Source: Gymnorhina tibicen (lineage: Eukaryota; Chordata; Aves; Passeriformes; Artamidae). Taken from it: a DNA stretch of 64,000 nt. The position numbers were made by a program, and so were the translations under genes. The notes under the pieces were generated by a model that saw only the letters and a program-made list of their open reading frames with translations, was not told where the DNA came from and did no database searches. Location of the stretch: contig VXAZ01005694.1 in assembly GCA_013399875.1 (NCBI GenBank), forward strand, positions 667,331 to 731,330, read 5' to 3'. Shown piece by piece: positions 11,568 to 20,900 of this stretch. How positions within the stretch are numbered: the stretch's first letter is position 1; each line of letters begins with the position of its first letter.

Positions 11568-13439
11568 GAAGTAGCACCTCCAGACCAGGCAGAAAGAACC
11601 CTCTGGACTTTGCCAGCACCTGGATACATCTTTTTTAAGCCCTTAAAGTATTATTTAGTGGTACTTGAAACTGGGAGTCTTTCTGAAATACTTCTGTCAG
11701 CTGTAACTGCTTGGATGGACCTCCGTTAATCAATCCTGAAACAGAATTCTGCCTTGACTTAAGAATATGTGGCTCCAATGGCATTTCAAGCCGTTCACAC
11801 TCCTATTTCATTATCTGCTCCTCAGCCATCAAGGTTTCTGGTGAAGAAGGGCTGTCCAAAGCTCAGACTGCAGTCCAAAGCTCTGACTACAGGCATTTAC
11901 CAGACCACAAATGAACCCAAATTCTTTGTTGTGGACCATTGGTGGCATCTTTCTGAGTGAAAAGGGGTGCAGCCAGGTCGGGATATCAGGGGAGCTAAGC
12001 CAGATGTATCCCACACCATGCACCCGCAGCCAAAGTTTCCATGTTCACAGCGTGGATGGGACCAGCTCCTCATCAGGGACATATCCACTGTGCCTGGGCT
12101 CCCCAAGGGAGAGGAGGTCTCCTGCTCTGCCCTGTAACAAGGCTCAGTGTTGCCCTTAGGAGTCATAAAGCCACGGACAAACTCACTGATGACTGTGGCT
12201 AGAAACACTTCAGTGCTTTGACAGCTGTAGAAAAGGAGCCTGCCAAGAGCAGTGAGTTTCCCTCAGCTTCATTTCAGGCAGTAATTCCCATGAGACATCT
12301 ATCCGCTTGTGCTGGGATTGCTCTTTCTCCTGGTGAAAAAACAGTAATATTTTTAAATATGCCAAAGTGCTATTTTCAAAAATCAATTAAGCTGTGAAAC
12401 ACCATGACTCGCCAAGAGCCAAAAGGGAGAAATCTAAGATGCTTGGCTCTGATGGATGGGAAAGCAGGTTCTCCTGATTTTCTGCTGGATTCAGACTGAC
12501 AGCACACAGATCATCAGGGATCAAACCCCAGCATCGCTTCCCTTCTCCCACATTTTCATAAAATGGAAGGGCAGAAAAGGAACCTCCCGTCCTTCAGGCA
12601 GTCAGCCACGTGATGGACTTCACTCACTGATCTCATTACCCATGCCGGGGTAACACCCGTAAGCACATTTTTTGATCAGCACAAATGGCAAAACTATTGA
12701 GAAAATACACCATGTCAGCCACAACAACCAAAAAAAACATTGCTTATGACAAAGCAAGGTGGCCCTTGATCTACAGGACTAAAGACTAAGGCTTTCAAAA
12801 TCCATTCTGGGTAGAAAAAACCACCCCAAAACTCATCAACACTGTGAAACACAGTGAGTACACAGAATACAAACAGCAACTGGAGCACTCCTGGACCAGT
12901 CTTGGATCTCAACCCTCTGAAACCTTTGCCTGTGTCCACGATTAGTGTTTACTGAATTCTTATGCCTTGGCTCCAATAAGAGACTTCAGCACCAGCTGAC
13001 TGCACAGCCACTGGGATTTTAACAACCAATAAATTATCTGGTGTTTTGGAAAAGCCAGTTATCGTATTTAATTTGACAGCCCCATGCAGGGTGAATTCCA
13101 TAGCCGCAAAACAAATGTCAGGCCTCGAGACTAACGCACATGTCCCCAGATGCAAAATACATATCAGTTGCTCTCTTAGGAGGATGGAAAAAGCTAATCC
13201 CTCTAAATTATGCAAACCAAGCAGTGAGAGAAGCCTTTGCTTTTAAGAAGTAAAGCATAAACCACACTACTGCTTTCACATCTGCCTTCTAATTTTTTTT
13301 TTCTTTGCCTTTCCATGATATGCAATGCAACTATTTTAAGATCTGCTCCTGAGTGCCTGCAACTGGCACTTCTGAGAGGGAATTAGGTTCTCATTTCTTC
13401 TCTGGACTGCTACCCTGCCCCCTAAATGTGTATCTTGCT

Positions 13440-13500
13440 CCTGTAGAGAGAGACTTGGACCATGGAAGATCTTTTCCAATCCAACTTCTATTTAATTTTG
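13440..13500 (+). mobile_element. Possible short CR1 3' tail remnant
   Basis: The stretch GACTTGGACCATGGAAGATC followed by TTTTCCAATCC and CTTCTATT resembles the CR1 3' end (a GGACTAGATGATCTTAAAGG block, then TTCCAACC and ATTCTATGA). I cannot follow it further upstream. It is short enough that chance similarity is possible. Confidence 0.4.
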
Positions 13501-14258
13501 CATGAAGGAAGACAGTGAGGGGAGAGCTTTTTCTTTTACTCGCCTGGTATCTCATTCAGATCTGAGTTGGAACAGAAACAGAGGAGGAACATCCACTGAA
13601 CTCTTAAGTGCTTTCCAGCTCTGGTTCACATCTGTTACTAATGTATCTTTACATTACCGGATAGTTTAATAAACAAGGAAGTAAGAGCTGTCCGGTGAAT
13701 TCGGTCCTATCATTTCAGAACTTGATCCCCGGCTCTGACACGAACCTCTTGCACAGGCTGATGTATTTACATGATTCGTTCTGCCCATTTGCAAATTGAA
13801 ATAACAACACTTTCTTTTGCCGTAAGCCGAGTGGGGAAGTCGGGAGGAAAAGCTCGGGGTAAAAAGTTGGTGCTACTGGAAAGCAGTCTGATGGGGCAGC
13901 AGAGACTGTCACTTTGCTGTCACATATGTCGGGACAGGAGAGACTGGCTCCGCACAGGGTGGCACAGGCTGGTACTGCTGAGCAGCACTGAGGGAGCGAG
14001 AGAGGAAAGGAGAGCCCTTGAGATGTTAAAATAAACTGCGGAGCAGCCTTGGCCGGACCCGCTAGCAAGCGCTTACTGAGAATCCACGCAAGCGAACAGC
14101 AGCCGCTGTCCCACGTAATTAAAGGCTGCGGGACCGCCGAACGCGCCGATTACAGGGCTGCGTCCGCTCCTCTGGGGCACCGCGCCGGGCACGGGTTACG
14201 CTCCCGGGACGCCACAGCGAGGGACGGAGCCACCTCGGCCGCCCTCCGTGTCCCCCCC

Positions 14259-14320
14259 GCTTGGCTCCGCATCCCTCCCGCTCGGCTCCGCGTCCCACCC
14301 GCTCGGCTCCGCACCCGGTC
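14259..14320. repeat. 21-bp tandem repeat, about 3 copies, in the CpG island
   Basis: Three consecutive units start at 14259, 14280 and 14301 with a period of 21 bp. Each begins GCTYGGCTCCGC followed by a C-rich spacer (ATCCCTCCC, GTCCCACCC, then a diverged ACCCGGTC). Because 21 is a multiple of three, each reading frame through it shows a repeating heptapeptide, for example Leu-Gly-Ser-Ala-Ser-x-Pro. This makes spurious frames look protein-like. It is best read as a short promoter minisatellite. Confidence 0.85.
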
Positions 14321-14372
14321 GGTGCGCGCTGCGCCCGGCGGCCCGCAGGGGGCGCGGCAGGTCCGCGCGGGC

Positions 14373-14472
14373 NNNNNNNNNNNNNNNNNNNNNNNNNNNN
14401 NNNNNNNNNNNNNNNNNNNNNNNNNNNNNNNNNNNNNNNNNNNNNNNNNNNNNNNNNNNNNNNNNNNNNNNN
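14373..14472. other. Assembly gap (100 N)
   Basis: Exactly 100 Ns interrupt the CpG island. A round length of 100 is the convention for a gap of unknown size, so the real missing sequence may be longer or shorter. GC-rich promoter sequence is commonly lost in short-read bird assemblies. The core promoter or first exon may be inside. Confidence 0.98.
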
Positions 14473-14785
14473 ACCTGCCCGGAGCGGCGGGGAGCAAAGC
14501 CCGCCCGGAGGGACGGAGCCGGCGGCGAGGAATCGATGCCTGCACGGAAATGTGGAGTAGGGACATTGCTGCGGAGCGGGGCCGGAGCGGGGCAGCAGTT
14601 CTGCTGCGGGCGGCCGGGAGCTTTCGCGGGAGGCGGTGTCCCAGTCCCTGAGTATCCCATCCCGCCACGTCCTGAATCAGTTTGTGCCTCTAACTGTGCG
14701 TTCAGAGTGAGAGTGGTCTGATACTCTCAGGCAGAAGGAATCAGGAGCATTCAGATGTCAGAGGTGACTCGGGACCGGTCTCGAT

Positions 14786-15818
14786 GTAAGGTGTCTTTAC
14801 TTTCCCTTTTTACAAGCGTTTTTGTATAGGAAAAAGCCTTAGGCTTTTTTTTTTCCAAGAAACGCGTTTGAAATGCATTTTGCGGTAGAGCGAGTAGTGC
14901 TGACATGGGAAGCATCCTACACTACTGTTAAAATTCATGGCTAAAGTGGGTACTTCAGCTCAACAGCAAACCCGTAACTGGTTGCATTCACGTGTAAAGT
15001 TCTACCTGCTTTAAGGGGAGACCGGGTATTTGACGTTTTAGTCAGTGCTGAGGATCATCATTATCACGATTGCCATGTTTTCACTGAAGATCTTAAAGCA
15101 TTCTACAGTGACAGGTATGGTTACAGATTTTACTGGCCAGGTGAGCAAAATCAAGGTCACACAGCAAAAGTGTGAACATATAAAATTCCCGTGCTCAGAG
15201 GGCAGTACCAGAAACTGGCATCCTTTTGCTAACCCAATGCTTTGCTGAATGTTTATGTATGAGCTGAGGCAGCTTAAAAAGGAGCACTAGAGAACTTTCT
15301 GGGTATGGATTTGTTTAGGGCAGTGAGCAAGGTACAAGTGCTTAGAGAGTGTTAGGCAAATGCAGCTGAGTAATTGAAACCTTTTTGGAGCTGGAGGGCT
15401 CAAGGGAAGATTAGCTGTCTGCAGGCACTACTAGTGAGTGCTCACAGCCATTAAATATATTCTACAAAAAATAACTCCTTTCATCTGATTCAAATACAGT
15501 AAATATATGCAATTTCAGCTGAAAGAGAAAGGAAGAAATAAATAATTAGGAGCCTTGCAAGGCAGATGCTTGGGGTTGTTAAGTACCTTTTGCAATCTTG
15601 CAGTGCCAGCGTGAAGCAAAGAGCAGTAGCCAGAAAGCTGAAGGCAGGTTCTGCACAAACAGTGCCGAATGTGGCAGCGGTGTTACTGCAATGCTTAAAG
15701 CAGGAACATAGCATCAATTATCATGGTTATTTAAAAAGGAGAAAAAAGGAGGGGGGCGGGCAGGGGAAAGGGAGAGCCTGGCTTCTTGCAGTTCCATCCT
15801 TGTGGTGTTCTTCCCCAG
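14786..15818 (+). other. Possible first RERG intron and promoter-downstream sequence
   Basis: A donor-like GTAAGG begins at 14786, just downstream of the CpG island, and an acceptor-like TTCTTCCCCAG ends at 15818. Together they would define a roughly 1-kb first intron between a noncoding exon and the coding exon. Other donors, including ones hidden in the 100-N gap, are possible. I see no repeat or coding exon within it apart from the G-rich element at 15751. Confidence 0.3.
15751..15772 (+). promoter_or_regulatory. GC box and G-quadruplex motif upstream of the RERG coding exon
   Basis: A G-rich run contains four G-tracts of at least three (GGGGGG, GGG, GGGG, GGG) with loops of 1-3 bases, which fits the usual G-quadruplex pattern. 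It includes an SP1-type GGGGCGGG box. It sits about 45 bp before the proposed splice acceptor and about 160 bp before the RERG ATG. Surrounding sequence is not CpG-rich, so this stands out locally. It could be a proximal promoter element or a splicing-related G-run. Confidence 0.35.
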
Positions 15819-15827
15819 GCTCTGCAT

Positions 15828-15835
15828 TGACGTCA
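15828..15835. promoter_or_regulatory. Full cAMP-response element (CRE), TGACGTCA
   Basis: A perfect 8-bp palindromic CRE, TGACGTCA, lies about 98 bp upstream of the RERG start codon. This is the classical CREB/ATF binding site, and full sites near transcription starts are the ones typically occupied. It could mark a promoter just upstream of the coding exon. The motif is seen directly; activity is inference. Confidence 0.4.
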
Positions 15836-15837
15836 CA

Positions 15838-15849
15838 ATGACACGGTGA
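15838..15849 (+). promoter_or_regulatory. Three-codon upstream ORF in the RERG leader
   Basis: An ATG at 15838 reads Met-Thr-Arg and then stops (TGA at 15847), 84 nt before the RERG start codon at 15933. If the 15819 exon boundary is right, scanning ribosomes would meet this minimal ORF first. Upstream ORFs this short usually allow reinitiation and tune translation. Function here is inference. It would be irrelevant if transcripts splice at 15930 instead. Confidence 0.35.
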
Positions 15850-15932
15850 AGCCGAAGGCAGGAGCTGGGAACAGTTCTTCTGCTTCACTTTTGGTGATTG
15901 AGCGAGTTTGCCACCACTGCGTTCCTTCCAGC

Positions 15933-15993
15933 ATGGCCAAGAGTGCAGAAGTGAAGTTGGCGATCTTTGGTCGAGCGGGCGTGGGCAAGTCAG
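15933..15993 (+). CDS. RERG: RERG first coding exon (residues 1-20, partial gene)
   Basis: The translation from the ATG at 15933 is MAKSAEVKLAIFGRAGVGKS. As I remember human RERG (Ras-like, estrogen-regulated growth inhibitor), this is its exact N-terminus. It contains the first beta strand and the P-loop GRAGVGKS (residues 13-20, pattern GxxxxGKS), which binds the nucleotide phosphates in Ras-family GTPases. The start has a strong Kozak context, with A at -3 and G at +4. Coding stops after 20 codons plus one base (G) at CAG|GTATGT, a near-consensus donor, so the intron is phase 1. The split codon would give Ala if the next exon starts CN, as expected for GKSA. RERGL and RASL12 are the nearest alternatives, but their N-termini differ as I recall them. 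In the known family RERG is a cytosolic GTPase that lacks a C-terminal prenylation motif and slows growth. The rest of the protein is not in this window as far as I can see. Confidence 0.95.
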
Positions 15994-17962
15994 GTATGTT
16001 TGACTTCTGGTTTTTTCTTCTGCTTGTCATCAGGTAGCTTTTTGCTCCCTCTGTGCAGACAAACTCTTCATAAAAAAGGACATCTCTCCTTGTCAGGGAG
16101 GTTGGGATCAGGCCAGGAATTCTCTCTTCCTTGGCTTTTCATGCTATTTTCTCTAAGTTCTACCAAATATAAGTACTTCTATCGCTTTTTAAGAAAAAGC
16201 CCAACAACAAACAACAACAAAACAAACTTCCCAACCCAGATCCAACCCATTTTTCATGAAGTGAGTGGCAACATTATTATTTTCTGGGGGAGCAGAATTA
16301 GTAATTTTCAATTTGTCTCTTCATAGCTTGGGCTCAGTGAAGGCATGGAATATTATGCTCCCTATCCTCTGTTAAATATTAGATGACTTCTGTAACAGTT
16401 GCAATTCTGGCTGATTTCCACAGGAAATTTTAGACTCAGCAACTCAAAGAAGTTTTGTTCTCAGCGCTCTCCTGGGTTTACATATTTACCAGGAAATTAA
16501 GGCAACACCATGTGTAAAGTTTGCATTTGTAGAGATCTTTCAAGAAATAAACATAGTCTGGCGAGTTCATATGGTAGAGACACAAGGGGGAGGCATAAAT
16601 GTTAAAAATCCATTTCTGCAGACAGCCTTTTCTCCAGTGAGACGAGGAGCAGAGTGTGAGGGTTGCGATCTCTCTCGGGTACATCAGGGGTGTTGCATTA
16701 ACTTGACAGCTCCATGACCACTCTAGCAAGTCCTTGCACCACAGGGATGCGGAAATGAGGAGACTGAGCCTAATCATGCTCCTGTGGCAGTTTGGGAACT
16801 GTAAGATCCTGTTTATTTTAGAAAAAATCTGCGCAAGAGAAGGCAGGAGATAGGATGTCCTGGTAAGAGCATTAAGCTAGACTCAGCTGCCATCAACCAG
16901 CTCCAGTTCCCCAAAGTGGCTTTTGCATTACATATGCCAAGGTTCTGTCCCATAAATGTATTAGTGTTTCACTAACTTGGGAATGGGTTGTTTATAAAAG
17001 CACATTTAGCCAGAGGGTATTTTACCAGAACGCTATCAGTGAAGTAGCTCTGTCAGCTATCAGGAAAAAAGGCGTAAGTGAGGCAGAAGTTCTTAGAGAT
17101 TATGCTGCTTATTCAAAGGCAACGCAGATTGAATTCCACCTTTTTGAACAGAATGCCTGAGGGAATGCTGATAATATACTGGGATAAGTTTAAACTCTTC
17201 CTTCTTCCCTGCTGCGCTCACCCCATCCCCTCTTTTGTATCCACATTTCACTGTCCTACCCAAGTTTTGCAACTTCAGTGGTTTCCTTTTGGGTTTATCT
17301 TACACTCAGTTGATGGTTTCTGTGGTTGTCCAGTCTTTTGGCTGGATTCAAAATAATGCAAGAGAACATTGAAATATTTGCAGGAAAACTGAAACACTGA
17401 AAGAGTCCCTTCTCCCTGGTTTTCTTAATAGTTTGAGAGCTTATGTTTAAAAAATACAAAACTGCCTTTTCAGTGCTCTGTTAAAATGCTACACCAGCAT
17501 AGGATCAGGACAAGAGCCTTTTTTACCTGTTGTATCCTTTTTGAAGACTTCAATATACACTAGGATATTAAAAGAGTAAAAATGTTTCCCTGTAGTCCTG
17601 GAACTGGGTGAGAGACAAAAGAAATGGAAAGCCAATAAAAACATCCTAGTCCTTTGAAGTCTTCCTCCTCTCTCCTTTTATTCCGTTTGAGATGCAAGGA
17701 AATAGTACATAAAATATGCATAAGATCCCCTCTTTTGACTGTGACCATATACATGTGAATCTGTGTGGAAATGAAGGCACAAATAAGTGGGCAGCCCAAC
17801 AAGGTGAATTTAATGGGTGGAAGGACCACGGGGCACTATCAGCTACCTCAACAGAGCAGCAACTGTGCCTCCCAGAATCTCCAGCTTGCTTATGAAAACC
17901 CCTCTTGTACATTCCCATAAAAGGATCCAGTTTCAACAGCTTGGCCAGCTCCAGAGAAATAC

Positions 17963-17987
17963 GTGTGTGTGTGAGTGTGTGTGTGAG
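17963..17987. repeat. (TG)n microsatellite
   Basis: A 25-bp run of GT dinucleotides interrupted once by GAGT. Simple-sequence repeat in the RERG intron, likely length-polymorphic. Confidence 0.95.
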
Positions 17988-20900
17988 GGGGGTGGTGTCT
18001 GAAAATACCTATTTTCCTGTAGCCAACAGTACCAACAGTGGGAGCTGTGAAAGTGCTGTTGCACCTTTGCTAAAAACAGAGCTGGACACAAAGCAGTCTC
18101 CAGGCAGCTGGGTCTGGTGGGCAACACCCTGCTGGAACAGCATTGATAGCGCCTTTTTTAGTGTAACCGTGCCATTCCCTGTCCCTGTGACCAGCTTGTC
18201 GTGCGTTGTGGAGACAGGACCCCGTGGTCATTGCCTGCTGGAGCAGACTTGGCCAGACAGCTGAAAGATAAGCCAGACTCTAGAAGCAGGAGCACAAGGC
18301 AGAACGCTGGAGCACACATGCAACGAAAAGGAGACATTGGGTGATAAATAGGGCCACTGTAATTGCCAGAAAGTCATGCCAAAGTATGGCCACTGGCTTG
18401 CTTTCCTGGCTCGTCTTTGTTTGCTGAGGAAGAGCCAGGCACTAGGTTCTCAATCTGTAAGTGGCTGACGCACCTGACGGCGTCTGTGAAGTTACAGACA
18501 TGCGTTGTAACGTCCTGGAGAGGCTCCTCTCCCACCTCCTGACCCAGACTTCGGATCAGTGAGTCAAGGCAGCTATGGAGAAAGGAGTGCTGTGCTGCAG
18601 GACGTGCGGGGAGCTAAAGCTGTCCCTCATGCAGTCATTAGACCTGCTGCCATTACTGAGGGCTGAGGAACGTCCCAATCTCATTGTTAATGCCAGACAT
18701 CTGTTTAAACGGTGAAAGATTCCCTGTTCTACAAAGCAGCCCCTTCCAAGAGTCTCCCAGACGTGAGGTGGGGAAATCAGAACACTGTTCACAAGTCTGA
18801 GTAGTTATAGCATCTCAAAACAGTTAAATCCAGGGAAAAGAAAACTTTACTCCACTTTCTTGCTGCTTATCAAGTTTCCATGGTTCAAAGGTTTAAAAAA
18901 CAAATGGGAGGCAATAGCTAATGTGAGTGTCAGCTTTTCACTGTTCTCCTTCCTTGCCTTGTCTCCCTCTGCCTGCTGGAGAAGACCAGCAAAGTGGCTA
19001 ATCACCTCACCTGTCCTGTTCTGCCTTTTTACTTAACGCAGACCCAAACCTTTCAAACAGAAGAAAACCAGCAAACTAGCTCAGAAGGAGGCACACAGGA
19101 GTTCCTCCAGCTCAGAGTTACACTGAGTAATGGGCAAGCTCATCAGGTACAAGCATCCCAACCTGCTCTCGTACAGTGGACTAGATGCTCCTCCATTCAC
19201 CCTGATCTTACTGTATAAAAGCTGCATAAACATTGTTTTAAAACAGCTGAAAAAAGCCAGATGAGGAGCTCTGCCTGAGCCAAGGAGCTCTTTGCAGCTG
19301 CCTCACTCGGGAAGAGGAGGAAGTGCTCTGTGGGTGGGAAGGGACATTGCTAAGACCTGCTATAGATAACAGGGCTGTACCTCCTAATTTGGGCTGGAGT
19401 CAAGCAGCACTGAGGAGGGGAGAGAGCTTTTAAAGCCTTTTTCTTCATGGCCAAGAGGAGCTTGGATGGAGCAGAGAATTAAAGTTGAAGTGAATTGCTT
19501 AAACAGTGCTGTTTAAATTGTTCTTTCACTGAATCCTACAGCTTCATTCCTATGGTAACAAAATTGAGGATTTCCTAAATAGCTCCTTTTAAAACTACAG
19601 TAGAAGCAATTAATAAAGACTTAGAGGCCTTGTTCTTCCATGTCATCACAAGACACAGTGTGTGCCCAGAAATCTAAAGAGGAGTGAAAATGTATGAACC
19701 AGGAGGAGAAAAACAGGGCTGGATAACGCTGCGTGGCTGATGCTTTTCCAACTCATAGCTCAGTTGACTATGAATGCTCCAAAGTACCTCTGCTTAGGAG
19801 CCTTTATATTTTGGCCAAAAAAGAGACAATGTCCAGCTGCAGCGTGCGCTGTCCAACTTGCCTTTTCTCCGTGCGCGTGCCAGGCCGAACACTCCAAGTT
19901 CCTGTGTTAGCATGGGGGTTTGCCCAGCCCCTGGCAGACGCAGTTCTCATCTGTCTGGACGGGCCGTGCAGCTGCAGCCGAGGAGTGGGACATGGAAGTG
20001 TTGCGGGGGTTTTGCCGCAGGTTCAGCAACGGGGAAGATCCTGAAGCTCCCACAGGCTCCCCCCAGTAAATGCGTTGGCTTCTGAGCAAATCATTGCTTG
20101 TGCAGCCAGGTATGTGAGGCACAGGGCTGCTGTCACCTTTTGATCCAGCAGCAGCTCGGATGCTTCCATTTGGGCCAAAGGGCGGCCAGAAACGTGGTTT
20201 CAGTAAGTGTCACCTCGCAAAGAGCCTGTGCCATCACGGAAATTAAGAGCTCAGCAGCTCCAGTCATTTTAGAGTCGCAGTTGGGAAAGTCCTGAGCAGA
20301 CATGTATTTGTATCTGCTGGCTTATGCTGTTTTCCCACGTCTAAGCCAGGACGGGGGAACATGTCTGGGAGAAAGATACCTGGTGTTGAAAGTTCCTACA
20401 AAGTTCCTCAAGCAGCAGCCAAGCCAGAGAGTCCTTCAACAAATCTGTGTTTTGTTTTCATTACTTGAGGATATGTCTGAAACACGCTAGCAGGGACCAC
20501 TTCCCAGTTGCAGGGTCTGGGCATGTGGGAAATAGAACTGAGTTCATTGTGACCCCACCCCCCATTCAAAAAACCCTGTGGGTTACTGGGAAAGAAGCCC
20601 AAAGTGATTTTTCTACTTCACAAATCCCTGCTCATATATTTTCCCCCACTAGTTGCATTTCAGGGACTTCTGCAGAGGAAACATGAGTTATTAAGGAGTG
20701 ATTAGTTATCAAGCTCACAGCTCTGCTAGTAAGGCAGGGAAAGCTGCCACAAGATCTTCAAAGTCCTTGCTACACCAACTGATGTATGGAGGGAGGATTA
20801 CTGTAATAAGGTGCCTCTGAAATCCAGAAATGTGGGTGGAAAGAGACTGGATTTTCTGCCTTGGGTTTTGTTTTTGTTTTCCTTTTTTTTTACTTGACGC

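Larger units (their letters stand above)
9102..13439. other. Unique noncoding sequence upstream of the CpG island
   Basis: Contains the small palindromes at 10,970 and 11,544. The part from about 10,440 to 10,830 keeps scattered CpGs and TAAT-type motifs in AT-rich DNA, an appearance compatible with conserved noncoding sequence. The 163-codon plus-strand frame at 11,238-11,729 has no recognisable domain and no promoter or splice support. I do not call it a gene. Confidence 0.55.
14050..14720. promoter_or_regulatory. CpG island, candidate RERG promoter and first exon
   Basis: This is the only strongly GC- and CpG-rich block in the window, with dense CG dinucleotides from about 14,050 to 14,650, against AT-rich flanks. 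It lies 1.2-1.9 kb upstream of the RERG coding exon, where a noncoding first exon and promoter would be expected. It contains SP1-like GC-rich motifs and a 100-N gap. Open frames through it, in several frames on both strands, are the usual by-product of GC-rich sequence without stops, and none resembles a protein I know. It might instead or also serve a divergent transcript on the minus strand. Confidence 0.7.
15819..15932 (+). other. RERG: RERG 5' untranslated part of the first coding exon (candidate)
   Basis: A plausible splice acceptor (pyrimidine-rich TTCTTCCCCAG) ends at 15818. That would make 15819-15932 the 5'UTR upstream of the start codon within the same exon. A second, closer acceptor-like TTCCTTCCAG ends at 15930, only 2 bases before the ATG, so the true exon boundary could be either one. 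A transcription start inside this block is also possible, given the CRE and GC box next to it. The stretch has no long frame open to the main ATG, only a tiny upstream ORF listed separately. Confidence 0.55.

Noticed and set aside
11238..11729. 163-codon plus-strand frame
   Set aside because: No recognisable domain, no start or splice context and ordinary intergenic composition.
1..14000. Possible exons of a divergent neighbour such as PTPRO, which lies near RERG in mammals
   Set aside because: No frame on the minus strand resembles its signal peptide or its extracellular, receptor-type domains.
14049..14668. Long open frames on both strands across the CpG island (up to 200 codons)
   Set aside because: They run through the 100 Ns, are rich in Arg/Ala/Pro/Gly as expected from GC-rich DNA, include the 21-bp repeat, and resemble no protein I know.
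19170..19215. GTGGACTAGATGCTCCTCCA resembling the CR1 end; a similar GGACTAGATGAG at about 5,441
   Set aside because: The similarity is confined to about 12 bases and the rest of the tail does not follow.
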